A stretch of DNA of 64,000 bases from Flagellimonas marinaquae (GCF_003992675.1 NZ_RZMZ01000007.1:434001-498000), one strand, 5' to 3'; positions 45,345 to 55,031 are shown, counted from the first letter of the stretch. Numbers and translations: made by a program. Notes: generated from the letters alone by a model not told the origin.

Positions 45345-46703
45345 ATGAATTGGGAGCAACTACTCTCTTTAAAGCGACACGGGGATACAGGAAAACGCCT
45401 TCGAAAGGAACAGAACGAGACCCGCCTCGGGTTTGAAGTGGATTACGACCGTATTATTTTTTCATCTGCCTTTAGAAGTTTACAGGACAAAACACAGGTG
45501 TTTCCCATGCCCATCGCCGTGGGTTCCCAAAAGAACTTCGTCCATACCCGCTTAACGCACAGTTTGGAGGTCTCCGTAGTGGGCCGTAGCCTTGGTCGCA
45601 TCGCTGGGCAAAAAGTATTGAACAAATATCCATTTTTGGCCGAAGTGCACGGGCACCATTTCAACGATTTTGGAGCCATTGTAGCCGCTGCTGCACTGGC
45701 CCACGATATTGGCAACCCTCCTTTTGGGCACAGTGGCGAGAAGGCCATTGGGAATTATTTTAAACAAGGACCAGGAAAATTTTACGAGGATATACTCACC
45801 CCGGAGGAATATCAAGACCTTATCGATTTTGAAGGGAATGCCAACGGATTCAAACTGCTCACCGAGTCACGGGAAGGTGTTCCGGGTGGTCTGCGACTGA
45901 GTTACAGTACCTTGGGCGCTTTTATCAAATACCCTAAAGGGTCTTTGCCCAAAAAGCCTTCCAAGAACATTGCCGATAAAAAATTTGGTTTCTTTCAATC
46001 CGAGAAAGCTTTTTTCAATGAACTTGTGGAAGAACTTGGCCTTTTGCCCAATCCTTCGCATCCCGAAACGGGATTTTTAAGGCATCCGCTCACCTATTTG
46101 GTAGAAGCTGCGGACGATATCTGCTACACCATTATCGATTTTGAGGATGGCATCAACCTTGGATTGATACCCGAGGAGTATGCTTTGGAATACCTAATCA
46201 ATTTGGTGAAGGATAATATCAATACCAAAAAGTACAATGCCATGACAACGTCCAGTGACCGACTCAGCTATTTGAGGGCCTTGGCCATTAGCACACTGAT
46301 CGGGGATGCCGTTGATGTTTTTGTACAGCAGGAAGAAAAAATCCTTAAGGGGGAGTTTGACACTTCTTTACTGGACAAGGGAAAGTATACTGCACAGGTG
46401 GACGATATCATCAAGTTGAGCGTGGAGAAAATTTATCAATCCACAGAAGTTATCGATAAGGAATTGGCGGGTTACCGAATCATTTCTGATTTATTGGACA
46501 TGTACACTACCGCATTGATCAATATAAAGAAAGGTCTGGATACCAATTATGACCGATTGCTCATTAAAAGTCTACCGGAAAACTACAGGAACACCTCGAC
46601 TTCCATTTATAACATCTTATTGGACACCAGTTGTTTCGTGGCCAGTCTGTCGGACAGTGCAGCCGTGCACATCCACGATAAATTGACCGGGCGCAAGGTT
46701 TAA
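45345..46703 (+). CDS. dgt: Deoxyguanosinetriphosphate triphosphohydrolase (dGTPase)
   Basis: A 452-residue HD-family enzyme that hydrolyses dNTPs to nucleosides and triphosphate. KRLRKEQNETRLGFEVDYDRIIFS and VHTRLTHSLEVS precede the metal site HDIGNPPFGHSGEKA; EAADDICYTIIDFEDG supplies the last Asp. TATCTTCG at 45320 is a weak -7 match. Its stop overlaps the convergent DUF3078 gene by four bases. Confidence 0.9.
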   Translation: MNWEQLLSLKRHGDTGKRLRKEQNETRLGFEVDYDRIIFSSAFRSLQDKTQVFPMPIAVGSQKNFVHTRLTHSLEVSVVGRSLGRIAGQKVLNKYPFLAEVHGHHFNDFGAIVAAAALAHDIGNPPFGHSGEKAIGNYFKQGPGKFYEDILTPEEYQDLIDFEGNANGFKLLTESREGVPGGLRLSYSTLGAFIKYPKGSLPKKPSKNIADKKFGFFQSEKAFFNELVEELGLLPNPSHPETGFLRHPLTYLVEAADDICYTIIDFEDGINLGLIPEEYALEYLINLVKDNINTKKYNAMTTSSDRLSYLRALAISTLIGDAVDVFVQQEEKILKGEFDTSLLDKGKYTAQVDDIIKLSVEKIYQSTEVIDKELAGYRIISDLLDMYTTALINIKKGLDTNYDRLLIKSLPENYRNTSTSIYNILLDTSCFVASLSDSAAVHIHDKLTGRKV

Positions 46704-47758
46704 AAGGAATAGAGCAACCCCACCCCGAGAAGCTGTTTAAACTGTATTCGGGCTATCCCAGGGTCTATGATGGTCCCGTCCTCCGCAATTTCCTCATTAA
46801 ATTTGATGTCGTCATCAAAGATGATATGGGTGCCAATATTTGCGTTGAGGTACTCGTTGACCTTTAGGTTAAAATTCAATTCCCAATCCACATCGATGTT
46901 GCCAAAACTCCTAATGTAATCGGTGTAGAGATTCAGCCGATGGCTCATCAGCACATTTTGGCCTACCTCGGTTTCCCAAGTATTGGTAATCAAAAAACCA
47001 AGTTCCAAGAAGAGGTTTTTACCCTTTTCTACACCAAAAGCGCCCTGCTCGGAAAGCGTTTCGTCCAAAACAAAGGTTGATTTCATGGTGGCTGGTGAAA
47101 TGTAGAGCGTGAATTGATCTTTAGGTGGCAGGTAGGAGGAACCCATACCCACGAATAGATAACCTGGGGCCATAAACCTTGAAATGGGATTGTCGCGGTC
47201 GGGATACTTGTAACCGTTGGAGAATTGGGTCCTTATATTGGCCCTGACCGAATAGTACCAGTTGGTGATGGTGTCCTTTCTAAAACTTAAGGTAGAGGCC
47301 ATTCGGATCTGGTCGTCCGTTTTTCGCAACTTTCTCCCTTCCTGTGCGTTTATGCCATAACGAAATTGTGCTTCACTGTTCCAACTCAAATACCTGAACT
47401 TGTAATTTCGGGCAAAATCCGCACTTGCCAAGGCCGTCACCGAATTGTCTCCCCCCGCGTTCCAGTTTACAAAAGCCACTTCGCTGATGTTAAGCCCAAA
47501 TTTGTTCACCTTTTTCCAAAAGGAGGTAGGTTTGAATCGGTTGTACCATACCTTTAACGGTTTTACCCTGTTCAGTACGGTCCTTGGGTCGGTAAGCTTG
47601 GCGCTTCGGGTGAGGTATTTTAGTTTGACATCTTTGATGCGAACAATTTGAAAACCGGAATCCGTACTGTCAATCTCAAAAGCTTTTATGCGGGTTACCT
47701 GTGCGTTGGCAGATAGGAAAACCGTAAGGAAAAGAATTAAAAAGCAAGTTAATCGCAT
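46700..47758 (-). CDS. DUF3078 outer-membrane-like protein
   Basis: A 352-residue protein with a Sec signal (LTCFLILFLTVFLSANA) and a mature part of amphipathic strands ending in YSF, consistent with an outer-membrane barrel. NWNAGGDNSVTALASADF is the DUF3078 hallmark. The start overlaps the end of dxs by ten bases. Function is unknown; the family is common in Bacteroidota. Confidence 0.82.
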   Translation of the reverse strand: MRLTCFLILFLTVFLSANAQVTRIKAFEIDSTDSGFQIVRIKDVKLKYLTRSAKLTDPRTVLNRVKPLKVWYNRFKPTSFWKKVNKFGLNISEVAFVNWNAGGDNSVTALASADFARNYKFRYLSWNSEAQFRYGINAQEGRKLRKTDDQIRMASTLSFRKDTITNWYYSVRANIRTQFSNGYKYPDRDNPISRFMAPGYLFVGMGSSYLPPKDQFTLYISPATMKSTFVLDETLSEQGAFGVEKGKNLFLELGFLITNTWETEVGQNVLMSHRLNLYTDYIRSFGNIDVDWELNFNLKVNEYLNANIGTHIIFDDDIKFNEEIAEDGTIIDPGIARIQFKQLLGVGLLYSF

Positions 47759-49527
47759 TGGTTTAAGGTTGATTGTATGTGTGAAAATAAGGTGTCAAAA
47801 TCTATACCGGCAAGTTGATGGGTCTCTGTCATTTCCCCATGTTCGATAAAATCATCGGGAATTCCAAAAATGGAAACTGGGATGGATACACCCACTTCAT
47901 TCGCAAATTCCAAAACGGACGAGCCAAAGCCACCCATTATAGTCCCGTCTTCCACCGTAATAATTTGATCGTATGTGCTAAAAATGGTTTGCAGTGTCTC
48001 TTTGTCCAATGGCTTTACAAAACGCATATCGTAATGTCCTACTTCTTCAGGTTCATCCAGTTTTGATATGATTTCGGTAACGGTATTGCCCACATGTCCA
48101 ACAGTTAGGATAGCTAGCTTGCTTCCTTTTTTAAGACATCGCGCAGTACCGATTTCAATTTTTTCGAACTTGTTTTTCCAATCCAAGTTTGCGCCCCGTC
48201 CCCTTGGGTATCGGATGGCGATGGGAAGGTCGAGACCCAATTGCGCGGTGTACATGATGTTGCGGAGCTCCATTTCATTCATGGGAGCGAACAGCATGAG
48301 GTTGGGGATGCATCGCAAAAAAGCCATGTCAAAAACCCCGTGATGAGTAGGCCCGTCCTGGCCTACAAGCCCTGCTCGGTCCAGGCAGAAAATTACGGGG
48401 AGCTTTTGTAGTGCTACGTCGTGAATAACCTGATCGTAGGCCCTTTGCAAAAAGGTAGAGTAAATATTGCAAAACGGCACCAGTCCCTGCGTCGCCATAC
48501 CCGCAGCCAAGGTGACTGCGTGCTGCTCGGCTATGCCAACGTCAAAGGCACGGTGGGGCATTTTGTCCATCATAAATTTTAGGGAGCTACCGCTGGGCAT
48601 GGCTGGGGTAATCCCCACAATATTTGGGTTGTTTTCGGCAAGTTCCACTAGGGTATGCCCAAAAACGTCCTGGTACTTAGGAGGTTCTTCTTCTCCTGAC
48701 TTTGGCAACCGTTCCCCGGTGATCTTGTCAAATTTTCCTGGTGCATGGTATACCACTTGATCCTCTTCGGCCCGTTTCAATCCTTTTCCTTTGGTGGTAA
48801 TGATGTGCAGTAATTTGGGTCCATCCAGCTGTTTCAATCGCTTCAGCTCGTCGACCAGTTTTTTTAGGTCATGCCCATCAATGGGCCCGGAATAGTTAAG
48901 GTTGAGGCACTCAAAAATATTCTCGTCCTTTGCCGTACCTGCTTTGACGTTGGTAAGGTATTTTTTAAGGGCACCCACACTTGGGTCAATTCCAATGGCA
49001 TTGTCATTGAGTATGATCAAGGCATTTACATCCGTTACCCCGAGATGGTTGAGTCCCTCGAAGGCCATGCCACTGGCAATGGAGGCATCGCCCACTACGG
49101 CAATATGTTGTTTGGATAGGCCGCCCTTTAGCTTAGAGGCCATGGCCATTCCCAAAATGGCCGAGATGGCAGTGGAACTGTGCCCGGTTCCAAAATCATC
49201 ATATTCACTTTCGCTACGTTTAGGGAAACCGCTAATACCGCCCAATTGACGGTTGGTATCAAAAATTTCCTTTCGGCCCGTCAAAATTTTGTGGCCGTAG
49301 GCTTGGTGGCCCACATCCCAAATAAGTTTATCATATGGGGTGTTGAATACGTAATGCAGGGCAATGGTGAGCTCAACCACCCCTAAGCTGGCCCCCAAAT
49401 GCCCTTCCTTGGTCGAGACAATGTCAATAATGAACTCCCTCAATTCTTTGGCAAGTTGGGGTAACTCGTCCAAGGTCAATTTTTTGAGGTCTTCAGGGGA
49501 ATCGATATGTGATAGTAGCCTTTCCAA
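47749..49527 (-). CDS. dxs: 1-deoxy-D-xylulose-5-phosphate synthase
   Basis: Thiamin-diphosphate enzyme that makes DXP from pyruvate and glyceraldehyde 3-phosphate, first step of the MEP isoprenoid route. GHLGASLGVVELTIALHYVF and GDASIASGMAFEGLNHLG (ThDP motif) are in the N-terminal half; DVGIAEQHAVTLAAGMA and DRAGLVGQDGPTHHG in the second. The start is uncertain: TTG at 49527 gives MERLLSHIDSPEDL, which fits the family best, while TTG at 49560 would add 11 residues. No ATG is available. Confidence 0.93.
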   Translation of the reverse strand: MERLLSHIDSPEDLKKLTLDELPQLAKELREFIIDIVSTKEGHLGASLGVVELTIALHYVFNTPYDKLIWDVGHQAYGHKILTGRKEIFDTNRQLGGISGFPKRSESEYDDFGTGHSSTAISAILGMAMASKLKGGLSKQHIAVVGDASIASGMAFEGLNHLGVTDVNALIILNDNAIGIDPSVGALKKYLTNVKAGTAKDENIFECLNLNYSGPIDGHDLKKLVDELKRLKQLDGPKLLHIITTKGKGLKRAEEDQVVYHAPGKFDKITGERLPKSGEEEPPKYQDVFGHTLVELAENNPNIVGITPAMPSGSSLKFMMDKMPHRAFDVGIAEQHAVTLAAGMATQGLVPFCNIYSTFLQRAYDQVIHDVALQKLPVIFCLDRAGLVGQDGPTHHGVFDMAFLRCIPNLMLFAPMNEMELRNIMYTAQLGLDLPIAIRYPRGRGANLDWKNKFEKIEIGTARCLKKGSKLAILTVGHVGNTVTEIISKLDEPEEVGHYDMRFVKPLDKETLQTIFSTYDQIITVEDGTIMGGFGSSVLEFANEVGVSIPVSIFGIPDDFIEHGEMTETHQLAGIDFDTLFSHIQSTLNQCD

Positions 49528-49610
49528 CGAATAAAAAACAAAAGTATCGATTCTCGCCAAAATTATTTTATGTGTAGCTTAGCAATCTGATGAAATTGAT
49601 GTAAAAAATT

Positions 49611-50060
49611 GTGGAAAACCCGTTTGACGACAACTATTTTATGAAGAGGGCCCTACAGGAGGCGGAAATGGCCTTTGAGCGAGGGGAAGTACCGGTTGGT
49701 GCGGTAATCGTAGTGAACAATAGAATTATAGGCAGGGCACATAATCTTACGGAACGCCTAAAAGACGTAACGGCACATGCGGAAATGCAGGCCATTACTG
49801 CGGCGTCCAATTTTTTGGGCGGAAAATACCTTCAGGGCTGCACACTTTATGTTACCCTCGAACCATGCCAAATGTGCGCAGGGGCCTTATACTGGAGCCA
49901 AATATCCAAGGTGGTATATGGAGCATCAGATCTGGAACGGGGCTTCAACGTGATGGGCGGACATCTACATCCTAAGACCGAAGTAGTAGGTGGGGTGATG
50001 GAGAAGGAAGCCTCTGAACTTCTTAAAAGATTCTTTATTCAGCGAAGGAACCTGAACTAA
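49611..50060 (+). CDS. tadA: tRNA adenosine(34) deaminase-type protein (TadA family)
   Basis: A 149-residue zinc deaminase that changes A34 to inosine in tRNA-Arg. Zinc motifs HAEMQAI and EPCQMCAGAL. The start is GTG: the segment MENPFDDNYFMKRALQEAE is conserved in TadA N-termini, whereas the ATG ten codons later would cut the first helix. Converges on the cold-shock gene with a shared terminator. Confidence 0.9.
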   Translation: MENPFDDNYFMKRALQEAEMAFERGEVPVGAVIVVNNRIIGRAHNLTERLKDVTAHAEMQAITAASNFLGGKYLQGCTLYVTLEPCQMCAGALYWSQISKVVYGASDLERGFNVMGGHLHPKTEVVGGVMEKEASELLKRFFIQRRNLN

Positions 50061-50063
50061 AAT

Positions 50064-50090
50064 AAAAAACCCCGGCATTGCCAGGGTTTT
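50064..50090. terminator. Bidirectional terminator between tadA and the cold-shock gene
   Basis: AAAACCC-C-GGC-ATT-GCC-A-GGGTTTT hairpin with A and T runs on either side. Confidence 0.8.
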
Positions 50091-50113
50091 AGATCACTCA
50101 AAATAAAATATTA

Positions 50114-50308
50114 TTATCCGATTACCTGCACTTTTGCAGCAACCACTCCTTTTCTTCCTTCTTCTTCTGTGTATTCTACTTTGTCGCCTTCGTTCAATTC
50201 CACCCCGTTCAGTGCTGTAACATGAACAAAGATGTCTTTTCCTGTGTCGTCGTTTGTAATGAATCCATAACCTTTGGAATCATTGAAAAATTTTACTGTA
50301 CCAGTCAT
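50114..50308 (-). CDS. Cold-shock domain protein (CspA-like)
   Basis: A 64-residue OB-fold RNA/DNA chaperone. RNP1 GYGFITNDD and RNP2 DIFVHVTAL are intact. An upstream AT-rich leader of about 80 bases precedes the next gene. Length and sequence are standard. Confidence 0.92.
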   Translation of the reverse strand: MTGTVKFFNDSKGYGFITNDDTGKDIFVHVTALNGVELNEGDKVEYTEEEGRKGVVAAKVQVIG

Positions 50309-50391
50309 TAAAAAATAAATAAAATGTTAAAATACGAAAGTAGTTTTTTTTCCGACTGATTGGGTGAAATGAAGTTTAAATCTTGTGAAAA

Positions 50392-50652
50392 TTATTGATT
50401 TTCAGTGTTTTTACGCTCTTTTTCTTGCATTTTTATAATATTTTCCTTGGTAAGCATGTAATCTTTCATGTTTTTAAACCTACTTTCCTTCCAAAGAAAA
50501 AGCGGCATGGCCACCAAAAAAAGTCCAACCGTTCCCCCTCCAATATACTTGGGGGCTTGGGGATCCTTTTCTTCTAGGGTAAGACCATAACCTATGGCAC
50601 CCAAGGATGCCAACATGATGATAAAGATGATATGTTTCAGTTTGATTTTCAT
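50392..50652 (-). CDS. Small membrane protein, unknown
   Basis: An 86-residue protein with two hydrophobic helices (about 7-25 and 38-54) and a charged C-terminal coil (KNMKDYMLTKENIIKMQEKE). The ATG overlaps the stop of the ClC gene upstream by four bases (ATGA), so it is co-translated with the channel and may be an accessory subunit. No family recognised. Confidence 0.65.
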   Translation of the reverse strand: MKIKLKHIIFIIMLASLGAIGYGLTLEEKDPQAPKYIGGGTVGLFLVAMPLFLWKESRFKNMKDYMLTKENIIKMQEKERKNTENQ

Positions 50653-52433
50653 TGGGAATAATTGATGAGTTTTCTGCGATAGGCCGTTAACATTTTGGAT
50701 TTTGAGATGAAGCCTTCATACTTTCCTTTTTTGATGACGGGTAAATTCCAAGCACCGCTGTCCTGAAATTTTTTCATCACCTCTTTCATGTTGTCCGTTT
50801 CGTAAAAGATAACCTCTGGCGGGGCATGCATCAAATTTTTAACAAAGACGGTATCGTATAGCTCCGTGTCGAACATCATGGGCCGAATATCGTCCAATAC
50901 GATGATGCCGATGAGCTTTTTATCGTCGTCCAGCACGGGGAACAGGTTTCTTTTGGACTTGGAAACCGATTGGTGCAGCATTTCTCCCAAGGACATTTTG
51001 GGGTGGACGGGTTTAAAATTTTTTTCGATCACGTCATCCATTTCCATCAGCCCAAGTACCATTTGGTCCTTGTTATGCGACAATAAAGCACCGATTTTGG
51101 CGAGTTCTTTGGTGTAAATGGTGTAGTCGAGGGCATTTTTGGTGATCAAATAGGAGATGGCCGAGGTAATCATCAAGGGAACAAAAAGCTGGTACCCTCC
51201 TGTAATTTCTGCAATAAGGAATATGGCGGTCAATGGCGCATGGATTACCCCCGCAATGAGTCCGGCCATACCGATCAGGGTGAAGTTGCTTTCGGATACC
51301 GAGAATCCCAGTCCCAAATTATTGATGAGCTTGGCCACTACATTGCCCAGGGCACTGCCCATGACCATGGTGGGAATAAATATCCCACCTGCACCACCGG
51401 CTCCAATAGTGGTGGTCATGGCGATGGCCTTAAAAATAGTGATGCCAAACAACAGGGCTATGACCACCCAAATATTATCAGTATGGGCATCGAAGGGGGT
51501 TGTTCCCAATGCCTTCAAATGGTCTCCGTCCAAGAGGTTGTTGATAAATCCAAAACCTTCACCATAGAGTGGGGGAATGGCATAAAGCATAATCCCGATG
51601 GCAATCCCTCCCACCAAAAGTTTGTATTTGGGACTTTTCAATTTCTTGAAAAGGGATAGGATGTAAAAGTACATTTTGGTAAAATAGATGGAGGCAAAAC
51701 CGGTACCTACCCCCAACAGAATATAAAAGGGAGTGTCGTTCAATTCGAAGCCTTCAGAAAGGGAAAAGCTGAACAGGACCTCGTTGCCCAGAAAAAAGTA
51801 GGACGTCAATACACCGGAAATCGAGGCAAGCAGTAGGGGCAGCATGGACATCATGGTCAAATCCAATGTAAAAACCTCCACGGCAAATATGATGGCAGCA
51901 ATGGGCGATTGAAAAATGGAGGCTATGGCCCCGGCCGAGGCACATGCCACCAATAAGGTCCGTGTTTTGGCATCAATATGAAAAAGCCTGCTCAAGTTGG
52001 AACTCACCGCCGAACCTGATTTGACCGCAGGGCCAAGCAAACCTACAGAACCACCAAAGCCAACGGTAAGCGGAGCAGTAATCAATGGGGTGTAAATGTC
52101 CTTTATCCTAAGCAGTCCCCGTTTCTTGGACAGTGAAAAAATGATGGATGACACGGCATGCTGAAGGGGTTCCTTGTGCACAAATTTGACATAGAGGTAC
52201 ACCAAGGTAAGCCCAATGGTAGGCAATATGAAGTATAGCTGGTTTTCTGAGAACACAATTCCCTTCTTTAGAAGGGACTCGATAAAATAGGTGGTGTTTT
52301 TTAAGGTGACCGCAACGGCTCCTGCCAAGAAGCCCACGATCAGGCTCATAAACTGAATAAAGGTCCTGTTGGAGATATTTCTATATCGCCATTTAAGAAA
52401 TCGGGTAAACAGTTTTTTGTTGCTGTAGGGCAT
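50649..52433 (-). CDS. ClC-family chloride channel-like protein with CBS pair
   Basis: A 594-residue protein with a ClC core and two C-terminal CBS domains (about 455-590, with MEMDDVIEKNFKPV and GIIVLDDIRPMM). The pore region reads FGGSVGLLGPAVKSG and GAGGAGGIFIPTM. By eye alignment with the E. coli exchanger, the gating Glu (in GREGP) is Leu here, and the proton Glu is replaced (FAVEVF). That points to passive anion conduction rather than proton exchange. An extra small membrane protein is translated from the overlapping next gene. Confidence 0.85.
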   Translation of the reverse strand: MPYSNKKLFTRFLKWRYRNISNRTFIQFMSLIVGFLAGAVAVTLKNTTYFIESLLKKGIVFSENQLYFILPTIGLTLVYLYVKFVHKEPLQHAVSSIIFSLSKKRGLLRIKDIYTPLITAPLTVGFGGSVGLLGPAVKSGSAVSSNLSRLFHIDAKTRTLLVACASAGAIASIFQSPIAAIIFAVEVFTLDLTMMSMLPLLLASISGVLTSYFFLGNEVLFSFSLSEGFELNDTPFYILLGVGTGFASIYFTKMYFYILSLFKKLKSPKYKLLVGGIAIGIMLYAIPPLYGEGFGFINNLLDGDHLKALGTTPFDAHTDNIWVVIALLFGITIFKAIAMTTTIGAGGAGGIFIPTMVMGSALGNVVAKLINNLGLGFSVSESNFTLIGMAGLIAGVIHAPLTAIFLIAEITGGYQLFVPLMITSAISYLITKNALDYTIYTKELAKIGALLSHNKDQMVLGLMEMDDVIEKNFKPVHPKMSLGEMLHQSVSKSKRNLFPVLDDDKKLIGIIVLDDIRPMMFDTELYDTVFVKNLMHAPPEVIFYETDNMKEVMKKFQDSGAWNLPVIKKGKYEGFISKSKMLTAYRRKLINYSQ

Positions 52434-52463
52434 TGAGGTATGTACTACTAATAAAAGTATTAA

Positions 52464-52488
52464 AAAATCCCGCAGTGAGCGGGATTTT
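52464..52488. terminator. Terminator of aspS
   Basis: AAAATCCCGC, loop AGTGA, GCGGGATTTT. Lies directly after the aspS stop on the minus strand and before the ClC start. Confidence 0.8.
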
Positions 52489-52494
52489 AATATA

Positions 52495-54243
52495 TCACAA
52501 GTCCAATTTTAAATGGAGCTCCTTTAATTGCTCTTCGTCGATGTTGGCTGGAGCATCGATCATGACATCGCGTCCGCTGTTGTTTTTAGGGAAGGCAATG
52601 TAGTCCCTAATGGTTTCTTGTCCACCCAAAATGGCCACTAAACGGTCCAGGCCAAAGGCGATACCGCCATGTGGTGGTGCTCCGTACTGGAAAGCATCCA
52701 TCAGGAATCCGAACTGCGCTTTCGCTTCTTCCGGGGTAAAGCCCAAATGTTTGAACATGGTAGCTTGGGTCTCCTTGTCATAAATTCGGATGGAACCACC
52801 ACCTATTTCGTTTCCGTTCAGTACCAAATCGTAGGCATTGGCCTTAACGTCTCCCGGCTGGGTATCCAACAACTCCAACTGACCAGGCTTTGGCGAGGTG
52901 AACGGATGGTGCATGGCATGGTATTTTCCTGTTTCTTCGTCCAGTTCCAATAATGGGAAGTCAACCACCCAAAGGGGAGCGAATTCGTCCGGTTTTCTAA
53001 GGCCCAAACGCGTTGCCAACTCCATACGAAGCGCACTTAGTTGGGTGCGTGTTTCATTGGTATTGCCCGAAAGTACACAAATAAGGTCGCCGGCTTTTGC
53101 CCCCGTCACCTCGGCCCATTGGGCCAAATCATCCTGATCATAAAACTTGTCCACGGAAGATTTGTAGGTGCCATCCTCATTGCACTTTACATAGACCATT
53201 CCTTTGGCGCCCACTTGTGGGCGTTTCACCCAGTCGATGAGGCCATCTATTTCCTTTCTTGTGTAGGAGGCGGCTCCCGGAACGGCAATACCTACTACAA
53301 GCTCGGCCGAATTGAATACGTTGAAATCTTTATGTTGCGCTACTGGATTGAGTTCACCAAACTGCATTCCAAAACGAATGTCCGGTTTATCGTTTCCGTA
53401 AAGTCGCATCGCATCATCATAGGTCATTCTGGGGAAATCTTCTATTTCCACTCCTTTGATTTCCTTTAACAGATGCTTGGTCAAACCTTCGAAAGTGTTG
53501 AGGATGTCCTCCTGTTCCACAAAGGCCATTTCACAATCGATTTGCGTGAACTCGGGCTGGCGATCGGCACGGAGGTCCTCGTCCCTAAAGCATTTTACAA
53601 TTTGGAAATACTTGTCCATGCCACCCACCATCAACAGCTGTTTGAAGGTCTGCGGTGATTGGGGCAAAGCGTAGAACTGACCCTCGTTCATACGGCTGGG
53701 CACCAAAAAGTCCCTCGCGCCTTCGGGGGTGGATTTGATGAGATAAGGTGTTTCAATATCGATAAAGCCTTGGTCGGACAGGTATTTCCTGACCTCCATG
53801 GTCACTTTGTGCCTAAAGATCAGTTTGTTTTTAACCGGATTCCTGCGAATATCCAGATAACGGTATTTCATACGGATATCCTCTCCGCCATCGGTTTCGT
53901 CCTCTATGGTAAATGGGGGAAGCAAGGAGGTGTTGAGAATGGTAAGCTCTTTGACGAGGACTTCAATTTCCCCGGTAGGGATATTGGGATTCTTGGAAGC
54001 GCGCTCGATAACCTCACCCTTGGCTTGTATAACGGTTTCACGACCCAATTCCCGTGCCTTTTCCAGAAGCTCTTTGGAGGTTCGCTCTTCGTCAAAGACC
54101 AATTGGGTAATCCCATATCGATCACGAAGGTCCACCCAGGCCACAAAACCTTTGTCCCGTAGCTTGTGAACCCATCCACTTAAAACCACCTCTGTTCCAA
54201 TGTCCGATGCCCTAAGGGCACCACAAGTATTGCTTCTGTACAT
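52495..54243 (-). CDS. aspS: Aspartyl-tRNA synthetase
   Basis: A 582-residue class II synthetase of bacterial type. N-terminal OB fold ([20 protein letters not shown]), motif 2 [18 protein letters not shown], a GAD insertion domain, and motif 3 [13 protein letters not shown]. Length is normal. It charges tRNA-Asp. A -7 element TAAATTTG on the minus strand lies at 54263-54270, 20 bases before the ATG. Confidence 0.96.
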   Translation of the reverse strand: MYRSNTCGALRASDIGTEVVLSGWVHKLRDKGFVAWVDLRDRYGITQLVFDEERTSKELLEKARELGRETVIQAKGEVIERASKNPNIPTGEIEVLVKELTILNTSLLPPFTIEDETDGGEDIRMKYRYLDIRRNPVKNKLIFRHKVTMEVRKYLSDQGFIDIETPYLIKSTPEGARDFLVPSRMNEGQFYALPQSPQTFKQLLMVGGMDKYFQIVKCFRDEDLRADRQPEFTQIDCEMAFVEQEDILNTFEGLTKHLLKEIKGVEIEDFPRMTYDDAMRLYGNDKPDIRFGMQFGELNPVAQHKDFNVFNSAELVVGIAVPGAASYTRKEIDGLIDWVKRPQVGAKGMVYVKCNEDGTYKSSVDKFYDQDDLAQWAEVTGAKAGDLICVLSGNTNETRTQLSALRMELATRLGLRKPDEFAPLWVVDFPLLELDEETGKYHAMHHPFTSPKPGQLELLDTQPGDVKANAYDLVLNGNEIGGGSIRIYDKETQATMFKHLGFTPEEAKAQFGFLMDAFQYGAPPHGGIAFGLDRLVAILGGQETIRDYIAFPKNNSGRDVMIDAPANIDEEQLKELHLKLDL

Positions 54244-54262
54244 ACTGCTTGTTATTAGAGCG

Positions 54263-54270
54263 CAAATTTA
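54263..54270 (-). promoter_or_regulatory. -7 element for aspS
   Basis: TAAATTTG on the minus strand (TAnnTTTG class), 20 bases before the start. Confidence 0.5.
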
Positions 54271-54361
54271 ATAGGAATGTGTGTAATTTTCAGGGGATAT
54301 GCCTTTTTTCTGTTTTGGACGCTTTTAGGTGGATATTCAAGGTTGGTAACAAATAATTACG

Positions 54362-54393
54362 TAACTTTAAATTAACATTAAAATTACATTTTG
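54362..54393. promoter_or_regulatory. Three 11-bp phased ACATT-like units, + orientation
   Basis: GTAACTTTAAA, TTAACATTAAA and ATTACATTTTG place the AC core at 54364, 54375 and 54386, exactly 11 bases apart. They face the five inverse-orientation units at 54497-54551. Located between divergent aspS and the YwqK-like gene. Confidence 0.45.
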
Positions 54394-54496
54394 GTGATTT
54401 TTATGGGTGTTTAATGGTTAAAAAATCCGTTAAAAGGGTTTCAATGATACAACCATTATGAATTTAAAATACTGATAGCCAATAAAATAAAATTTA

Positions 54497-54551
54497 AATG
54501 TTAACTTAATGTAAACTAAATGTTACTTAAATGTGTTATTAATGTAAAATT
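54497..54551 (+). promoter_or_regulatory. Five 11-bp phased direct repeats upstream of the YwqK-like gene
   Basis: AATGTTAACTT, AATGTAAACTA, AATGTTACTTA, AATGTGTTATT and AATGTAAAATT abut with no gap, one helical turn each, ending 4 bases before the -7 element. On the minus strand the units read TTnACATT, like the TTAACA-N5 repeats bound by PhoB/PhoP (OmpR-type) regulators. An operator for such a regulator, or intrinsic curvature, is inferred. Confidence 0.6.
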
Positions 54552-54555
54552 TAAG

Positions 54556-54563
54556 TATCTTTG
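54556..54563 (+). promoter_or_regulatory. -7 element of the YwqK-like gene
   Basis: TATCTTTG, 44 bases before ATG 54608. Confidence 0.65.
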
Positions 54564-54607
54564 TTACGTTATCAATTAGGTATCAACAATATTAAATCCC
54601 ATACAAT

Positions 54608-54958
54608 ATGAAAAAAGCAGTATTATTTTTGGCGGTGATGTTTGTGGTTGGGGTATCTGCTCAAGATACTGAACCGACCTTTGAGAAAATGGGAAAAATG
54701 GTGAAAGCCACTTATTTTCATGACAACGGCGAAATTGCCCAAACTGGTTATATGTTAAACGGAAAGTTACACGGTGACTGGGTAATGTTCAATGTTGAAG
54801 GTAAAAAAATTGCCACTGGCCAATACGACAATGGCGTAAAGACCGGTAAATGGTTTTTCTGGCAGAACGATGAATTAAGCGAAGTGGATTACTCAGACAA
54901 CCGCGTTGCACAAGTAAAAAATTGGAACCAAGGCGATGCCGTCACGGTCAACCAATAA
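54608..54958 (+). CDS. Secreted YwqK/MORN-like repeat protein
   Basis: A 116-residue protein with a Sec signal (MKKAVLFLAVMFVVGVSAQ). The mature part has three or so MORN-variant strands: TYFHDNGEIAQTGYMLNGKL, GDWVMFNVEGKKIATGQYDN and KTGKWFFWQNDELSEVDYSD. Databases call similar proteins YwqK-family antitoxin, but no toxin gene is present and this secreted form is common in Flavobacteriia. The elaborate upstream repeat array and strong terminator suggest a separately regulated, possibly abundant product. Confidence 0.75.
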   Translation: MKKAVLFLAVMFVVGVSAQDTEPTFEKMGKMVKATYFHDNGEIAQTGYMLNGKLHGDWVMFNVEGKKIATGQYDNGVKTGKWFFWQNDELSEVDYSDNRVAQVKNWNQGDAVTVNQ

Positions 54959-54977
54959 GTTAAAATCAGTGTTTAAG

Positions 54978-55011
54978 AAAAAAGCCCCGACCAAATGGTC
55001 GGGGCTTTTTT
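54978..55011. terminator. Strong bidirectional terminator
   Basis: AAAAAAGCCCCGACC, loop AAAT, GGTCGGGGCTTTTTT: a perfect 15-bp stem between the convergent YwqK-like gene and the efflux operon. Confidence 0.92.
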
Positions 55012-55031
55012 ATATTCCTGCTTAAAAAGAT

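Noticed and set aside
54608..54958. Toxin-antitoxin system based on the YwqK label
   Set aside because: The protein has a secretion signal and no partner toxin gene is adjacent; the neighbours are aspS and an efflux operon.
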